A stretch of 64,000 nucleotides of DNA from Pedobacter sp. MC2016-14 (GCF_020991475.1 NZ_JAJMPA010000003.1:62001-126000); one strand, 5' to 3'; counted from the stretch's first letter, positions 19,101 through 26,840 are shown. Made by a program: numbers and translations. The notes: a model not told the origin generated them from the letters alone.

Positions 19101-19280
19101 CTCAAGGATAAGATCGAAAACTGGGAGCAGAACCTGGGCAGAATGAACCAGATGGGTGATCTTAGCGTGAAACTGGAAAGCCAGTCCAGTTCAGTCTATG
19201 TTAACAAGCCTATCTGGGAAGCGGGCATAAGCTTTGGGCAATTTATAGATGAGTTGCGGAGCTGTTTTTCGAAAATTTAG
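16107..19280 (+). CDS. Sacsin/NOV-like GHKL ATPase with C-terminal PD-(D/E)XK-like domain
   Basis: A 1057-aa protein. The N terminus is a GHKL-type ATPase of the sacsin/NO VEIN sort: N-box WELLQNARDEA (residues 48-58), FEHNGEPFS (75-83) at the adenine-binding site, ALTRKTSTK (89-97) and the glycine-rich lid GKFGTGF (107-113). A long helical middle region follows. Near residues 905-960 a nuclease-like domain appears: NAAEAAFLEALEEF, then DGKDFVIRVGG, then YAVEIKSA, that is Asp...Glu-x-Lys. ATP-driven sensing coupled to nucleic-acid cleavage is therefore plausible, but this is inference. Codons are G+C-richer than in the flanking DNA, which suggests transfer. I cannot match it to a named defence system. 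Confidence 0.75.
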   Translation: MENITSIEKSDVDRELDQQREESEARSLINEVERLNTLEGEHLYRWIWELLQNARDEAQTGMEVSCQLTNDQFTFEHNGEPFSTGNLLALTRKTSTKPLDGSRGNAGKFGTGFVTSHLLNKTVIIYGVHHNSRGDRRFELTLDRNSDTLAGMMNSIRKSLQQIRVIDLDPDAQINDRQNRFVYRLGPSAYNIAVGSIRQLVQNLPFTMMVNPKVKSVSIQADTLRKFSAIEEKSAVGSVSFVFFEDGSQDGELRNGIFYKDSGALKIASPATRKNGKYSIIPIGFRAHLFKELPLIGTEEFYLPVIMQHEDFQPTEPRDGVRTKMSDDITDETLDPKAKKNRDAFREFAKAFPAYLSELIEGKVDNLHFLAESGLPPNVDIYYGRDWFQTELQDPIRTALIEQPILRNVEGVNMKIGQAVFFSENTQNIAEFFALVSAYMPERCPDENSYLDWVRIINQQPGSWPQGIMFSVEDLIRESTAENMLLSRFPIEEDRIDWLQQLVVYLETTGKERLAIENELYPNQCGGMKGQNAISHEGDLHPRFKAISEKFGRNLAEELLPNGFAARFVLHFNFKQFLIDLNKQIGDLDVSTASQGQATAILDICCTFRPSRAERREVWYKIITDLLPAYAGSRSEIEIGEEYSFDPAEKWALKYVCSLVQESGSLEVLYDKYFGGDHQTGLVWLNDLIAFIFRNEETRDTGLKFKVLPTRDGTFRVYTEDLYKEMDNMAFDQEIKDIFTDFCGGGNPDAFLIHDGIINSNLREESIQLLTDRIDSLFREQASEEKVKEDGPYKSLFLRLKKWIDENGKGDELFPLFSEKQPVLYIKAFGGRTFGRLLNLTKSADDLEILDKISLSASQVKALDDAVKKIGNAQSLLDKALELADEAESIRWRKDVGNAAEAAFLEALEEFCPDFPEPENPDDGKDFVIRVGGVEYAVEIKSAVEFKETVNMSIKQGRTAVKESGAYALCVISRPAGTLTTKKDFIVNSRFVLTIGEDLKDKIENWEQNLGRMNQMGDLSVKLESQSSSVYVNKPIWEAGISFGQFIDELRSCFSKI

Positions 19281-19467
19281 AATTGTCTGTCCGGAATTTG
19301 GTTGCGGATCCTAGATGAGGAAGGGGCTGATCTTTAAGACGAATTGTGCTCCATGTAGCTGGATTTTTGATGATGTCTGGACAAAAAATCTTAAATTCCT
19401 TGCCAACCATGTTGTGGTTCGCAATTCTTAAAGTTATCAAAAATCTGACTTTCAATGCTTTATGTAC

Positions 19468-19498
19468 TTTGTAAATCTCATCTGTTTTTTTAGCTTTG
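19468..19498 (+). promoter_or_regulatory. Bacteroidota-type promoter for the 527-aa gene
   Basis: TTTG at 19468-19471, exactly 19 bp, then TAGCTTTG at 19491-19498. This matches the -33 TTTG / N19 / -7 TAnnTTTG consensus. It ends 53 bp before the start codon at 19552, so the gene can be transcribed separately from the ATPase. Confidence 0.7.
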
Positions 19499-19551
19499 CT
19501 CGTATTTAACAAAAAAGTAATTAATAAGGGCAGTGTGACAAAATAGTAGAT

Positions 19552-21135
19552 ATGGGAAAGTATGATAAATTTTTGGAAGCGCGGCTTTCAGCTGGAAGGT
19601 GGGCACTGGGCAGCGACCTCTCCTTGGCATTGATCACCAAGTTCAAGGTTGAACCGGAAAATGCCAGGAAGATTGTACAGCGGGCAGCTGATCAGGGAGT
19701 TATTGTCTCCAGTAAACCCCTGAGCTTTGGCAAGGGCCAGTTCCTTTATTTAAGGAAGGACCAGTTTTTTGGTAGGATAATGGTACGCGAGGTTGCGGCA
19801 AAACATAGGAAACCATTGTACCGTCTATTGGAGCTGCTAGAGCGCACGATGGTTGTCAGTTTCTATGAAGGCCTCAAGATCACTTCTTCAACGGAAGAAA
19901 AGACAAGCACCAAGATCAGCTTGCTTGTGGATATGCTTGACGACCTGGAAAAGCTCAAATTGGTGGCCACCAGAAAGGACCGTCGGGGGATCCATTATAT
20001 CCTGCTGCGCCAGGGGGGAGATCTACAGTCAACTGAATCTACATACGAAGCGCTGATGGAAGTGCACTTCCAGTCCATGCAGCTCGACGCTATGTTCATT
20101 CCCGATGTGCTGAGGTGGCTGAGGTCGCTAAATCTTGTCGGCTTGGGGGCAGCCTACAGAAATGTAAGCGCTCCGGCAACTGGTGTAAAGCATAACAACA
20201 TACTATGGGATGCCTTTGCTTATTCCAAAACTACCGGTATCAATCCTTTTGTCGCTGCCCAGGCTGACAGCATCGCCAAACAGACCCTTGTGCCCCTGGA
20301 TGTGGTTATCAGCAGGAAATACCTCCAAGTGGACCTCGACGCATATTTGGCGCGGATACAGATCAATATCAATTCTGCGAAAATGGCGGGGCGTAAGGTC
20401 ATGCCGGTAGTTGTCTATCAGGAAATAGATGAGATGACGCTTAACAGTATGAAAAAGCTGGGCTTTCTATCGCTGGATATCAATATTCTGTTCGGAAGGA
20501 ATTTTACGGAAATTATCGATAAGGTTCGAGATATGTATTCGGGATTTCATGAGGTTGATCTGGGCAATACGGTCGAGCAGGCACTGCAGCTGATTGACCA
20601 GAGCGGACATTCCGATCAGCTGAAATCGCTAAGGGGGGCGCTGTTCGAGGCGCTGCTTGCTCCGGTGGTGGCGCATTTCTATCCCAATGCCCAGTTGCTA
20701 CAAGGAAAGAAACTTACGGATCCTACTAGCGGAAAGAGCAGGGAGTTCGACCTGGTCATCATTTCCTCCCATCCCAAGGAGGTGATGCTTGTCGAGCTCA
20801 AGGGTTATGCTGGGAAATCGCTGATACCGGTTGGCACGGCTGAGGATAAGGATACGTTGCGATATTTTTTCCGGGGCTCGGTCCCGATAGCGCAGAACTA
20901 TTATAAGGGGGACAAATCCCTGGAACATCACAGGGTCAGCGCAGCCTATATCACCAGTGGACGCTACCATGAGGATGCGGGCAAATTCATCCGTAAAGTG
21001 GGGAGTTCAACATTAAGGCCTTCAAGGTTGGAAATGTTCTACGATGGTCCGTTATTGGAAAAGTTGTTGAACGAAAATGGCTTTGAACATCAGGCCAAGA
21101 TCATCAAACAGTTTTATTTGGATGGCAGGGGTTAG
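19552..21135 (+). CDS. Winged-helix protein with C-terminal PD-(D/E)XK-like nuclease domain
   Basis: A 527-aa protein. Residues ~1-60 and ~85-150 look like two winged-helix domains (ALITKFKVEPENARKIVQRA; KISLLVDMLDDLEKLKLVATR...GIHYILL). The C-terminal third has the layout of a restriction-like fold: LRGALFEALLAPVV (about 362), then SREFDLVIIS (about 397-406), then VMLVELKGYAG (about 411-421), giving Asp and Glu-x-Lys. The middle region is of unknown fold. The gene shares the higher G+C content and the strand of the ATPase gene, with a 271-bp gap and its own promoter. It probably forms a system with the ATPase, as DNA-binding effector or partner. The nuclease assignment rests on motif spacing only. 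Confidence 0.65.
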   Translation: MGKYDKFLEARLSAGRWALGSDLSLALITKFKVEPENARKIVQRAADQGVIVSSKPLSFGKGQFLYLRKDQFFGRIMVREVAAKHRKPLYRLLELLERTMVVSFYEGLKITSSTEEKTSTKISLLVDMLDDLEKLKLVATRKDRRGIHYILLRQGGDLQSTESTYEALMEVHFQSMQLDAMFIPDVLRWLRSLNLVGLGAAYRNVSAPATGVKHNNILWDAFAYSKTTGINPFVAAQADSIAKQTLVPLDVVISRKYLQVDLDAYLARIQININSAKMAGRKVMPVVVYQEIDEMTLNSMKKLGFLSLDINILFGRNFTEIIDKVRDMYSGFHEVDLGNTVEQALQLIDQSGHSDQLKSLRGALFEALLAPVVAHFYPNAQLLQGKKLTDPTSGKSREFDLVIISSHPKEVMLVELKGYAGKSLIPVGTAEDKDTLRYFFRGSVPIAQNYYKGDKSLEHHRVSAAYITSGRYHEDAGKFIRKVGSSTLRPSRLEMFYDGPLLEKLLNENGFEHQAKIIKQFYLDGRG

Positions 21136-21860
21136 TGTTGTAAATACGCTGTAATATCGTCAATAGATTTGCCAGCCGCAAGTATGGCTTTTCGAAGCTC
21201 TTCTTCGCTAATCTCAAATTGCTCAGCCCAAAAGGCTACGTCATCAGGATCATTCACATCTATTTCAAAGGTTTCGGCCTTGCTATCAATCTCTTCGACT
21301 ATTTTACCCAAAATTTCCGTTAAATATGGTTTAAACTCCTGAGGCTTGATTAGCCAGATGGCTTCATTGCTAAAGTCTGGATAAACGTAATCCCCATAAA
21401 AATCCTCACCGTCTAGGTCAAGCAGGCTAACATCAGGAACAGATGGGGGTTCAGGCACAGGATAAAGCCATCCAAGTTCTTCGAAATCATCATTAAATAT
21501 GATGTATCCGCCAGTATGACCCAAGTCTTGAATCCTTAAGTTTTGCATTTTACCAAACAGTTCTATGGTAATGTGGTGTGCCGCATCAGGATAATTGAAA
21601 TGCAATACGTCAATCAGCTTCCTATCACGGTAAAACTTGAATTGATATTCTTCTTTCGGATCTCCACGCTCAATTAGATAGTTTTTTACATAGCCATGAA
21701 TGGCCTTTACCTGCGGAGGCATATCTATTACCGAAACATCGAAATGAAGATTAAAATTGATATTCTCTGGACTGACCTCAACTTTTTCAATAGAAAAAGT
21801 TGATTTGAGTAGCCCGCCAAGGGCTTCCATATCATTGGCTGACGTAATATTATTTTCCAT
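21132..21860 (-). CDS. DUF3606-containing protein
   Basis: A 242-aa protein whose last ~45 residues (FEIDVNDPDDVAFWAEQFEI, then a helix pair ending ITAYLQH) match the DUF3606 pattern 'I.....dv.yWa..fgvs...L..Ai...G.s...i..yL'. The N-terminal ~190 residues are a separate domain shared with the protein at 24502-25137: both have L-I-x-DL...G, a 'ELGWL / SLGVI' strand and PYLxEILxKI. It overlaps the convergent 527-aa gene by 4 bp at its 3' end. It lies just upstream of, and divergent from, the umuD-like gene, at the start of the repair block. Its function is unknown. Confidence 0.6.
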   Translation of the reverse strand: MENNITSANDMEALGGLLKSTFSIEKVEVSPENINFNLHFDVSVIDMPPQVKAIHGYVKNYLIERGDPKEEYQFKFYRDRKLIDVLHFNYPDAAHHITIELFGKMQNLRIQDLGHTGGYIIFNDDFEELGWLYPVPEPPSVPDVSLLDLDGEDFYGDYVYPDFSNEAIWLIKPQEFKPYLTEILGKIVEEIDSKAETFEIDVNDPDDVAFWAEQFEISEEELRKAILAAGKSIDDITAYLQH

Positions 21861-21940
21861 GTCCTTGGGTTAATATAATAGGTTAAAAGTTGATAATTGA
21901 TTCTGTTCTAAATGATAAAATATTAAAGTTACAACCATTG

Positions 21941-21959
21941 ACGCTAACATTGTTAGCAT
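21941..21959 (+). promoter_or_regulatory. Palindromic operator of the umuDC-like operon
   Basis: ACGCTAACATTGTTAGCAT contains the perfect 7-1-7 palindrome GCTAACA-T-TGTTAGC (21943-21957). A variant matching at 15 of 19 positions lies at 59423-59441, at the same distance (28 and 30 bp) from an identical -7 region. It could be the binding site of an SOS-type or LexA-like regulator. The location just upstream of the -33 region would suit either activation or repression. Confidence 0.65.
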
Positions 21960-21987
21960 CAATTTATATTTGCTTAAAATATTAGTA

Positions 21988-21995
21988 TAGCTTTG
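21988..21995 (+). promoter_or_regulatory. -7 element of the umuDC-like promoter
   Basis: TAGCTTTG fits TAnnTTTG. The flanks (ATAGCTTTGTAG) are identical to those of the dinB promoter. The best TTTG upstream (21969-21972) is only 15 bp away, so the -33 box is poor, consistent with a regulated promoter. Confidence 0.65.
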
Positions 21996-22014
21996 TAGTG
22001 TTAATTATACCACT

Positions 22015-22488
22015 ATGAAAGAAATACTAATGTACCAGCGCTCGGAGTCTAATTTGCTTATCCCTCTTGTCAGCACAAAAATCCATGCAGGCTTTGAAAG
22101 CCCGGCGGCAGATTATGAAGAAGAACCCATAGTACTAGATGCCTACCTCTCCAAAAACCCAGAAGCTATGTTTTTTGCGAGGGTAGCTGGAGATTGTATG
22201 ATTGGTTCCGGCATCTTTCCTAATGACTTGCTAGCAGTAGATAAATCACTTAACCCAACTTCTGGCGATGTTGTAGTTGGTATCATAAATAATGAATTTA
22301 TCCTTAGGTCTTACTTCTGCCATGAGGGTAAAGAATACCTAATGCCGGACAGCAATTATTACAAGCCAATTGAACGCAATTCAGAAACTGAATTTCAGAT
22401 TTGGGGTGTGGTGCCTCACACTGTATTGGACCAGAGGCGTCGAAAAAGTGAAAGGATTAGTAGGTTTGAGAAAAGGTTGAGAGCATAA
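22015..22488 (+). CDS. umuD: UmuD-like S24 protein with substituted catalytic dyad
   Basis: A 157-aa LexA/UmuD-family protein. The cleavage-site region HAGFESPAADY puts Ala25-Gly26 where UmuD is self-cleaved. The catalytic loop reads VAGDCMIGSGIFPND, so the nucleophile Ser is replaced by Cys61 (codon TGT). The Lys strand reads NNEFILRSYF, putting Arg98 where E. coli UmuD has Lys97. The spacing (25/61/98 against 24/60/97) makes the alignment firm. UmuD' normally partners UmuC to form the translesion polymerase Pol V. Here self-processing may be lost or changed. It is followed after 4 bp by the umuC-like gene and preceded by a palindromic operator and promoter. Confidence 0.9.
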   Translation: MKEILMYQRSESNLLIPLVSTKIHAGFESPAADYEEEPIVLDAYLSKNPEAMFFARVAGDCMIGSGIFPNDLLAVDKSLNPTSGDVVVGIINNEFILRSYFCHEGKEYLMPDSNYYKPIERNSETEFQIWGVVPHTVLDQRRRKSERISRFEKRLRA

Positions 22489-22492
22489 TATT

Positions 22493-23770
22493 ATGATTGC
22501 ACTCATTGATTCCAACAACTTTTACGTTAGTGCCGAGCGGGCATTTCAGCCTCAATTAAGAGGCAAGGCAGGATGTGTGCTTTCAAATAATGACGGTTGC
22601 GCAATTTCACGTAGTAACGAAGCAAAGAAAGAGCTGGGAATTAAAATGGGCACTCCTTATTTTGAAATGAGGGAAAAACAACAACAAGGTTTGCTGTGGT
22701 GGAGGTCTTCTAACTATACACTCTACCAGGACATGATGCGCCGAATTACCTCTATTGTTCGCAAAACCTTTCCCGATCAGGAAATCTATTCTATTGATGA
22801 ATGTTTTTGCGACTTAACAGGCCACAAATATTCGGATATTGAATCGGAAGCCATCAGGCTAAGGGCAAAAATTCTCAAATTTACTGATGTACCTGTATGC
22901 ATAGGCATAGGTGCCACCCGTACCCTCGCAAAAATTGCTAATAAACTAGCCAAAAAGATTAGCCTTAAAACTGGAGTTTTTTTGATGAATACTCCAGAAA
23001 AAATAGAGGAAGGGCTAAAAAGTACCGAGATAGACGAAGTATGGGGTATTGGTCCAAAATATGCCATAAAGTTAATTCAGGATGGGGTTTACACTGCCTG
23101 GGATTTTATTCAATTACCAGAAGATTATGTATTAAAGCTGATGACCATCCAGGGCAGAAGAACGTATAGGGAGTTGAAAGGTGAGCGCTGCATTCCGATG
23201 GAATATGACAGGCCGGATAAGGAGGGTATTACTACGGCGAGGTCTTTCGGGGGATTTGAAACCGAGCTACCACCGATGGAGGAAGCACTTTCTACTTATG
23301 TTGCTAATGCGGCACTAAAGCTTAGAAAGCAAAACTCCGTAACCGCTAAGATATTTGTTTTTGCACATACCAGTAAATTTGCTGTAATTTCAGATAGGTA
23401 TTCTGCTGGGTTAGAAGTTAAATTGCTTGTCGCTACAAATGACACAGGACAACTGATCAAAGAAGCAACGGCTGCGCTAAGAAAAATCTTTGTTAAAGGT
23501 TATCGCTATCAGAAAGTAGGAATTGAATTAAGGGAATTAAAGCCATATAGTCAAGTTCAGGCATCTATATTTCAGCCGGTAGATACTGAGTTGGAAAAAA
23601 AGAAGCAGAAGGCGTTAAAGATTATCGATAATCTAAACGCAAGCTTCGGAAAAGACACTGTCCGTTATGCCGCTATGGGGTTTGAAAAAAAATGGAGCAT
23701 GAGGCAGGAATTTTTATCCCGAAAGTTTACCACCAGAATAGAAGATATAATTATCGTTCACGCAAAATAA
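22493..23770 (+). CDS. umuC: UmuC-like Y-family translesion DNA polymerase subunit
   Basis: A 425-aa Y-family polymerase. It starts IALIDSNNFYVSAE with the metal-binding Asp. It has LSNNDGCAISRSNEAK (about residues 30-45) typical of UmuC, and the catalytic SIDECFCDLTGH (about 97-108). Helix-hairpin-helix and little-finger regions follow to about residue 350, and the last part matches the UmuC C-terminal domain (FGKDTVRYAAMG). The catalytic Asp and Glu residues are present, so the polymerase should be active, unlike its altered UmuD-like partner. It is translated in one operon with the umuD-like gene. The product would copy damaged DNA at the cost of mutations. Confidence 0.95.
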   Translation: MIALIDSNNFYVSAERAFQPQLRGKAGCVLSNNDGCAISRSNEAKKELGIKMGTPYFEMREKQQQGLLWWRSSNYTLYQDMMRRITSIVRKTFPDQEIYSIDECFCDLTGHKYSDIESEAIRLRAKILKFTDVPVCIGIGATRTLAKIANKLAKKISLKTGVFLMNTPEKIEEGLKSTEIDEVWGIGPKYAIKLIQDGVYTAWDFIQLPEDYVLKLMTIQGRRTYRELKGERCIPMEYDRPDKEGITTARSFGGFETELPPMEEALSTYVANAALKLRKQNSVTAKIFVFAHTSKFAVISDRYSAGLEVKLLVATNDTGQLIKEATAALRKIFVKGYRYQKVGIELRELKPYSQVQASIFQPVDTELEKKKQKALKIIDNLNASFGKDTVRYAAMGFEKKWSMRQEFLSRKFTTRIEDIIIVHAK

Positions 23771-23778
23771 ACAGTGCT

Positions 23779-24150
23779 ATGAAAGTATACACAGAACCTT
23801 CTGATCTTAGTCAACATGAGAGAATGCCAGGTGATTTTAAATTGTTATGGCCGCTGGTCAAGGATGCTTTTAACAGGAACTTTTGGCTGTACCATAAGCT
23901 TACAGGAGATTGGTTTACCCCGGAAGAATTTAGGGACCAGTATCAAAAAAAACAAATGAACAATTATGAGGTTAATGTACTTTTGCAGAATTTGATTGTC
24001 CGCGACCCAAGGGACGGAAATATAGCATACCATAAAGAGATTGAAAAGGAGATTAGCCAGCATCATAAAAAGATCAGTACCTTACGGGCTAAGGGTGAGG
24101 CTTTTTTAAATAAGGTGATTGGTTATTACCAGAAAGGGCTACAGGGTTGA
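23779..24150 (+). CDS. Conserved hypothetical protein in the umuDC operon
   Basis: 123 aa when started at the ATG at 23779, 8 bp after the umuC stop. The longer frame from 23692 would overlap umuC by 79 bp and is less likely. The sequence is rich in charged and aromatic residues with a 'KLLWPLVKDAFNRNFWLYHKLTGDWFTPEEF' type segment, and a C-terminal helix with possible coiled-coil character (ISQHHKKISTLRAKGEAFL). No known family is recognised. Position and spacing place it in the umuDC transcription unit, so it may accompany the polymerase. It overlaps the next gene by 4 bp. Confidence 0.6.
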   Translation: MKVYTEPSDLSQHERMPGDFKLLWPLVKDAFNRNFWLYHKLTGDWFTPEEFRDQYQKKQMNNYEVNVLLQNLIVRDPRDGNIAYHKEIEKEISQHHKKISTLRAKGEAFLNKVIGYYQKGLQG

Positions 24151-24437
24151 GGAAAATTCATAGAAAAATCCCGGTGTTTGCTGCCGTGGTATTGCGCATG
24201 TTGCCCAAGAGGTTTGTTGAGATTGAAGTGGTGGAACAAAAGCAGGGCGATGCGTTTGAGGTTTACCTGAAAAGGCGTATTTCTGCGGATCAGTTCGTGG
24301 TCCAGTTTGAAAATTATATGCGACATTTACATTCTGAATTTGGTGATCCTGATTTCGTTTACACTTTTGCAGTTATTCAGGGGAGGTCTTTTAAAAAGCA
24401 GCTCATCTTTGCTGAATTGAATCCTCTCGAAAATTAA
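24147..24437 (+). CDS. Conserved hypothetical protein, TTG start
   Basis: A 96-aa ORF whose first possible start is a TTG at 24147 overlapping the previous stop (TTGA), typical of operon coupling. An internal ATG 18 codons in would be the alternative. The sequence is Lys/Arg-rich, with an N-terminal VFAAVVLRMLPKRFVEIEV and a middle YLKRRISADQFVVQFENYM. I recognise no family. It is the last gene of the likely umuDC operon. Confidence 0.45.
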   Translation: MRKIHRKIPVFAAVVLRMLPKRFVEIEVVEQKQGDAFEVYLKRRISADQFVVQFENYMRHLHSEFGDPDFVYTFAVIQGRSFKKQLIFAELNPLEN

Positions 24438-24501
24438 GTGTCTTCTGCTCTTAACTAAAACAGTGTGCTAACCTTTTGCCCATTAATCTGTTAATGTATT
24501 T

Positions 24502-25137
24502 ATGAAAAACCTTATCGAAAGTTTGCGTCTGCAAATCCCGGAAATCAAGGAAGTTGACCAGAGGTCTGCCACGCATTATTATGTTTTTTTGCAGGGTACT
24601 GATGAGCTATTACCTGTGGTCCGGCAGATTGACGAAATGCTGGTTGGCCTGATTACCGAAAACGGCGAGCCGGAGGAGCACTATTCTTTTGACTTGTTTT
24701 TCGGTGATGGCACCTGGTGTGCTTTGCAGTATAATGATGAAGAAGTAGTCTATAGTATGGTACTGGAAATAGAGGGAGAACCTGCAAGGCTTCAGATCAT
24801 GGATTTGAACGGTGCAAGCGGTGATTTTGTGGTCTTCGATGCCCAGCATGAGTCGCTGGGCGTGATACATTGCCAGAATTCCTGGTGTTTTGATGATGCG
24901 ACCAGCGTGACACATTCCGAAAAAATCAACCCATACCTTGGAGAAATCCTTAATAAGATCCGCATGATCAGGGGGGCGCAGCCAGAGCCAGGAAGGGAAT
25001 TTTCGATTGATGTAAATGATCAGCAGGAATTGGAGTATTGGGCAGGAAAGTTCCAGATTTCAGCTCAGCATCTGAAAGACAGTATCCATGCGGCAGGGAA
25101 TTCACTGAAATTGGTGACTAGTTACCTGCAACATTAG
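24502..25137 (+). CDS. DUF3606-containing protein, paralogue of the 21.1-kb gene
   Basis: A 211-aa protein ending with a DUF3606 module (FSIDVNDQQELEYWAGKFQI, then a helix pair ending VTSYLQH), nearly the same as in the protein at 21132-21860. The N-terminal ~150 residues correspond to that protein's N-terminal domain (RLQIMDLNGASGDFVVF; PYLGEILNKI). The two genes flank umuDC on opposite strands. No catalytic motif is visible. Its presence inside a repair cluster hints at a DNA-damage link, but that is only context. Confidence 0.6.
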   Translation: MKNLIESLRLQIPEIKEVDQRSATHYYVFLQGTDELLPVVRQIDEMLVGLITENGEPEEHYSFDLFFGDGTWCALQYNDEEVVYSMVLEIEGEPARLQIMDLNGASGDFVVFDAQHESLGVIHCQNSWCFDDATSVTHSEKINPYLGEILNKIRMIRGAQPEPGREFSIDVNDQQELEYWAGKFQISAQHLKDSIHAAGNSLKLVTSYLQH

Positions 25138-25217
25138 TACCTAAAAAAACATTAGCCTGTTATGACAGTTTCGCACAACATTCCTGAATTTACGATATTG
25201 ACCAATAAAAAATAGTT

Positions 25218-25994
25218 ATGCCTGAATTGCCAGATTTAGAAATCTTTGCCATCAACCTTGAGAAGCAGTTTAAAAATAAAACGCTAGAAAAGGTAAAGGT
25301 CGTAGTACATAAAAAACTTAATGTACCTGAAAAGGAGCTTAAAGAGGCACTTGAAGGCCACAAGCTAATGCAAGTCAGCCGCGTTGGCAAAACTTTACAG
25401 CTGCATTTTGGTGGAGACAATGTACTTGGGCTACATTTAATGCTGCATGGCAGGTTGCGGCCAGTTGGTGATGAGCCTGTTAAATACCAACTTATACAAT
25501 TCGTATTTGCCGGAGGTTGTGCTTTTGCATTGACCGATTTTCAAAAGCAGGCAACGCCAACTTTAAATCCACCAGAAAATAAAGTGCCTGATGCACTCTC
25601 TGCGGAATTTGACCTTGATTATTTTAAAACAGTTTCAGCCAAAAAGCAAACTACCATTAAGCAAGTGCTAATGGATCAGAAAATTGTACGAGGCATAGGC
25701 AATGCATATGCTGATGAAATTCTTTGGAAAGCCCGCATCTCACCCTTGTCAAAGGCTAATAAAATACCAGAATCCAAATTACAAGAATTGTACAAGGCTA
25801 TTAGCGATCTGTTAAAAAAGGAGATTAAGAATCTCGCTAAGGCGTTGCCAGAGGTTTATGATACAGAGGTCAGGGATTTTCTAGTTATCCACGGGGCGGG
25901 CATCAAAAAGAGCCCAACAGGGCATGAAATTAAAGTTGAAACTATTGATGGCCGTAAGGCGTATTATACTGATGAACAGGAATTGTTCGTGTAA
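25218..25994 (+). CDS. Fpg/Nei-family DNA glycosylase, zinc-less
   Basis: A 258-aa protein. It starts MPELPDLE, so Pro2 and Glu3 form the usual catalytic N terminus after Met removal. The helix-two-turn-helix domain is clear at about residues 140-175 (MDQKIVRGIGNAYADEILW). The C-terminal zinc finger of Fpg is missing its four cysteines; HGAGIKKSPTGHEIKVETID and GRKAYYTDEQE replace them. This is the zinc-less-finger version seen in some Nei-like enzymes. The family removes oxidised bases and nicks the abasic site. It sits in a run of repair genes, 80 bp after a DUF3606 gene and 15 bp before the SRAP gene. Confidence 0.85.
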   Translation: MPELPDLEIFAINLEKQFKNKTLEKVKVVVHKKLNVPEKELKEALEGHKLMQVSRVGKTLQLHFGGDNVLGLHLMLHGRLRPVGDEPVKYQLIQFVFAGGCAFALTDFQKQATPTLNPPENKVPDALSAEFDLDYFKTVSAKKQTTIKQVLMDQKIVRGIGNAYADEILWKARISPLSKANKIPESKLQELYKAISDLLKKEIKNLAKALPEVYDTEVRDFLVIHGAGIKKSPTGHEIKVETIDGRKAYYTDEQELFV

Positions 25995-26009
25995 CTAAAA
26001 GAACGGATT

Positions 26010-26840
26010 ATGTGCGCACGCTACTCGTTAACCGCAGAAGAAAAGGAGTTTTTAAAGGGTAATAAATATACGCTACAAGGAACATATACGCCAGACCCCA
26101 ATATTGCGGTCACGGATGTAGGTTTAGTGATGACCTCAGATGAACCTGACATTGTGCAACGAATGCATTTTAAGCTCATCCCTTATTTTGCAGATGGCCT
26201 TGATTATCCTGCGGCAACTTTTAATGCCAGGTATGAAAGCATTACAGAAAAGGATTCCTTTAAAGATGCATGGGCATGGGGTCAAAGGTGTATTATATTA
26301 GCGGATGGGTTTACCGAGGTGGAGGAGGTTAGCGATGCAGATAAACGTCCCTGGCGCTTTGTGACAGAACGCAAGACGTTTGGGATTGCTGGTATCTGGG
26401 ACAAGTGGGAAGATCCGGAAACCGGAGAAGCTTATTATTCATTTGCTATGCTGACTTGTGAAGCGAACCAAATTGTTGGTGAAATACACCCGCAAAATCG
26501 CATGGTAGTAATCCTTAGCCTTGCTGGGGAAGACATTTGGCTAAATAAGCAATCAAAAGAAGAAGATCTTTTTGCATTATGTAAACCCTATCCGGATCAG
26601 CTGATGAACCGATACCGGGTCAGTAAAAAAAACCTTGCTGTTTCAACAAAAAAAAAGCCCAATAAAGATTTAAGCCTTATAAAGGCTGTTGAGGATGAAC
26701 CCCGCCAGGAAAGTATGTTTGGCTTTGATAAACCGGCGCCTAAAAAACCTGAACCCAAACCTACCACATGGAACAGTCAGGGAGCTAAAAAGGTTAAGAA
26801 CCCTAAACAAAAACCTGACGAACCAGGCTTATTTGGTTAA
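26010..26840 (+). CDS. SRAP (YedK/HMCES-type) abasic-site processing protein
   Basis: A 276-aa protein. The second residue is Cys (MCARYSLT), the residue that forms the thiazolidine crosslink with abasic DNA in YedK/HMCES. Other family landmarks are TFNARYESI (about 72; conserved Asn and Glu), CIILADGFTEVEEV (about 94, in place of GFYEW) and the active-site His in IHPQNRMVVIL (about 163). The C-terminal ~60 residues are Lys/Pro-rich and probably disordered. The protein shields abasic sites in single-stranded DNA. It lies 15 bp after the glycosylase gene, so glycosylase and abasic-site guard would be made together. Confidence 0.9.
   Translation: MCARYSLTAEEKEFLKGNKYTLQGTYTPDPNIAVTDVGLVMTSDEPDIVQRMHFKLIPYFADGLDYPAATFNARYESITEKDSFKDAWAWGQRCIILADGFTEVEEVSDADKRPWRFVTERKTFGIAGIWDKWEDPETGEAYYSFAMLTCEANQIVGEIHPQNRMVVILSLAGEDIWLNKQSKEEDLFALCKPYPDQLMNRYRVSKKNLAVSTKKKPNKDLSLIKAVEDEPRQESMFGFDKPAPKKPEPKPTTWNSQGAKKVKNPKQKPDEPGLFG

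Noticed and set aside
25140..25217. Possible operator (ACATTAGCCTGTTATGAC) before the glycosylase gene
   Set aside because: Only a partial match to the TTAGC half-sites and no palindrome.
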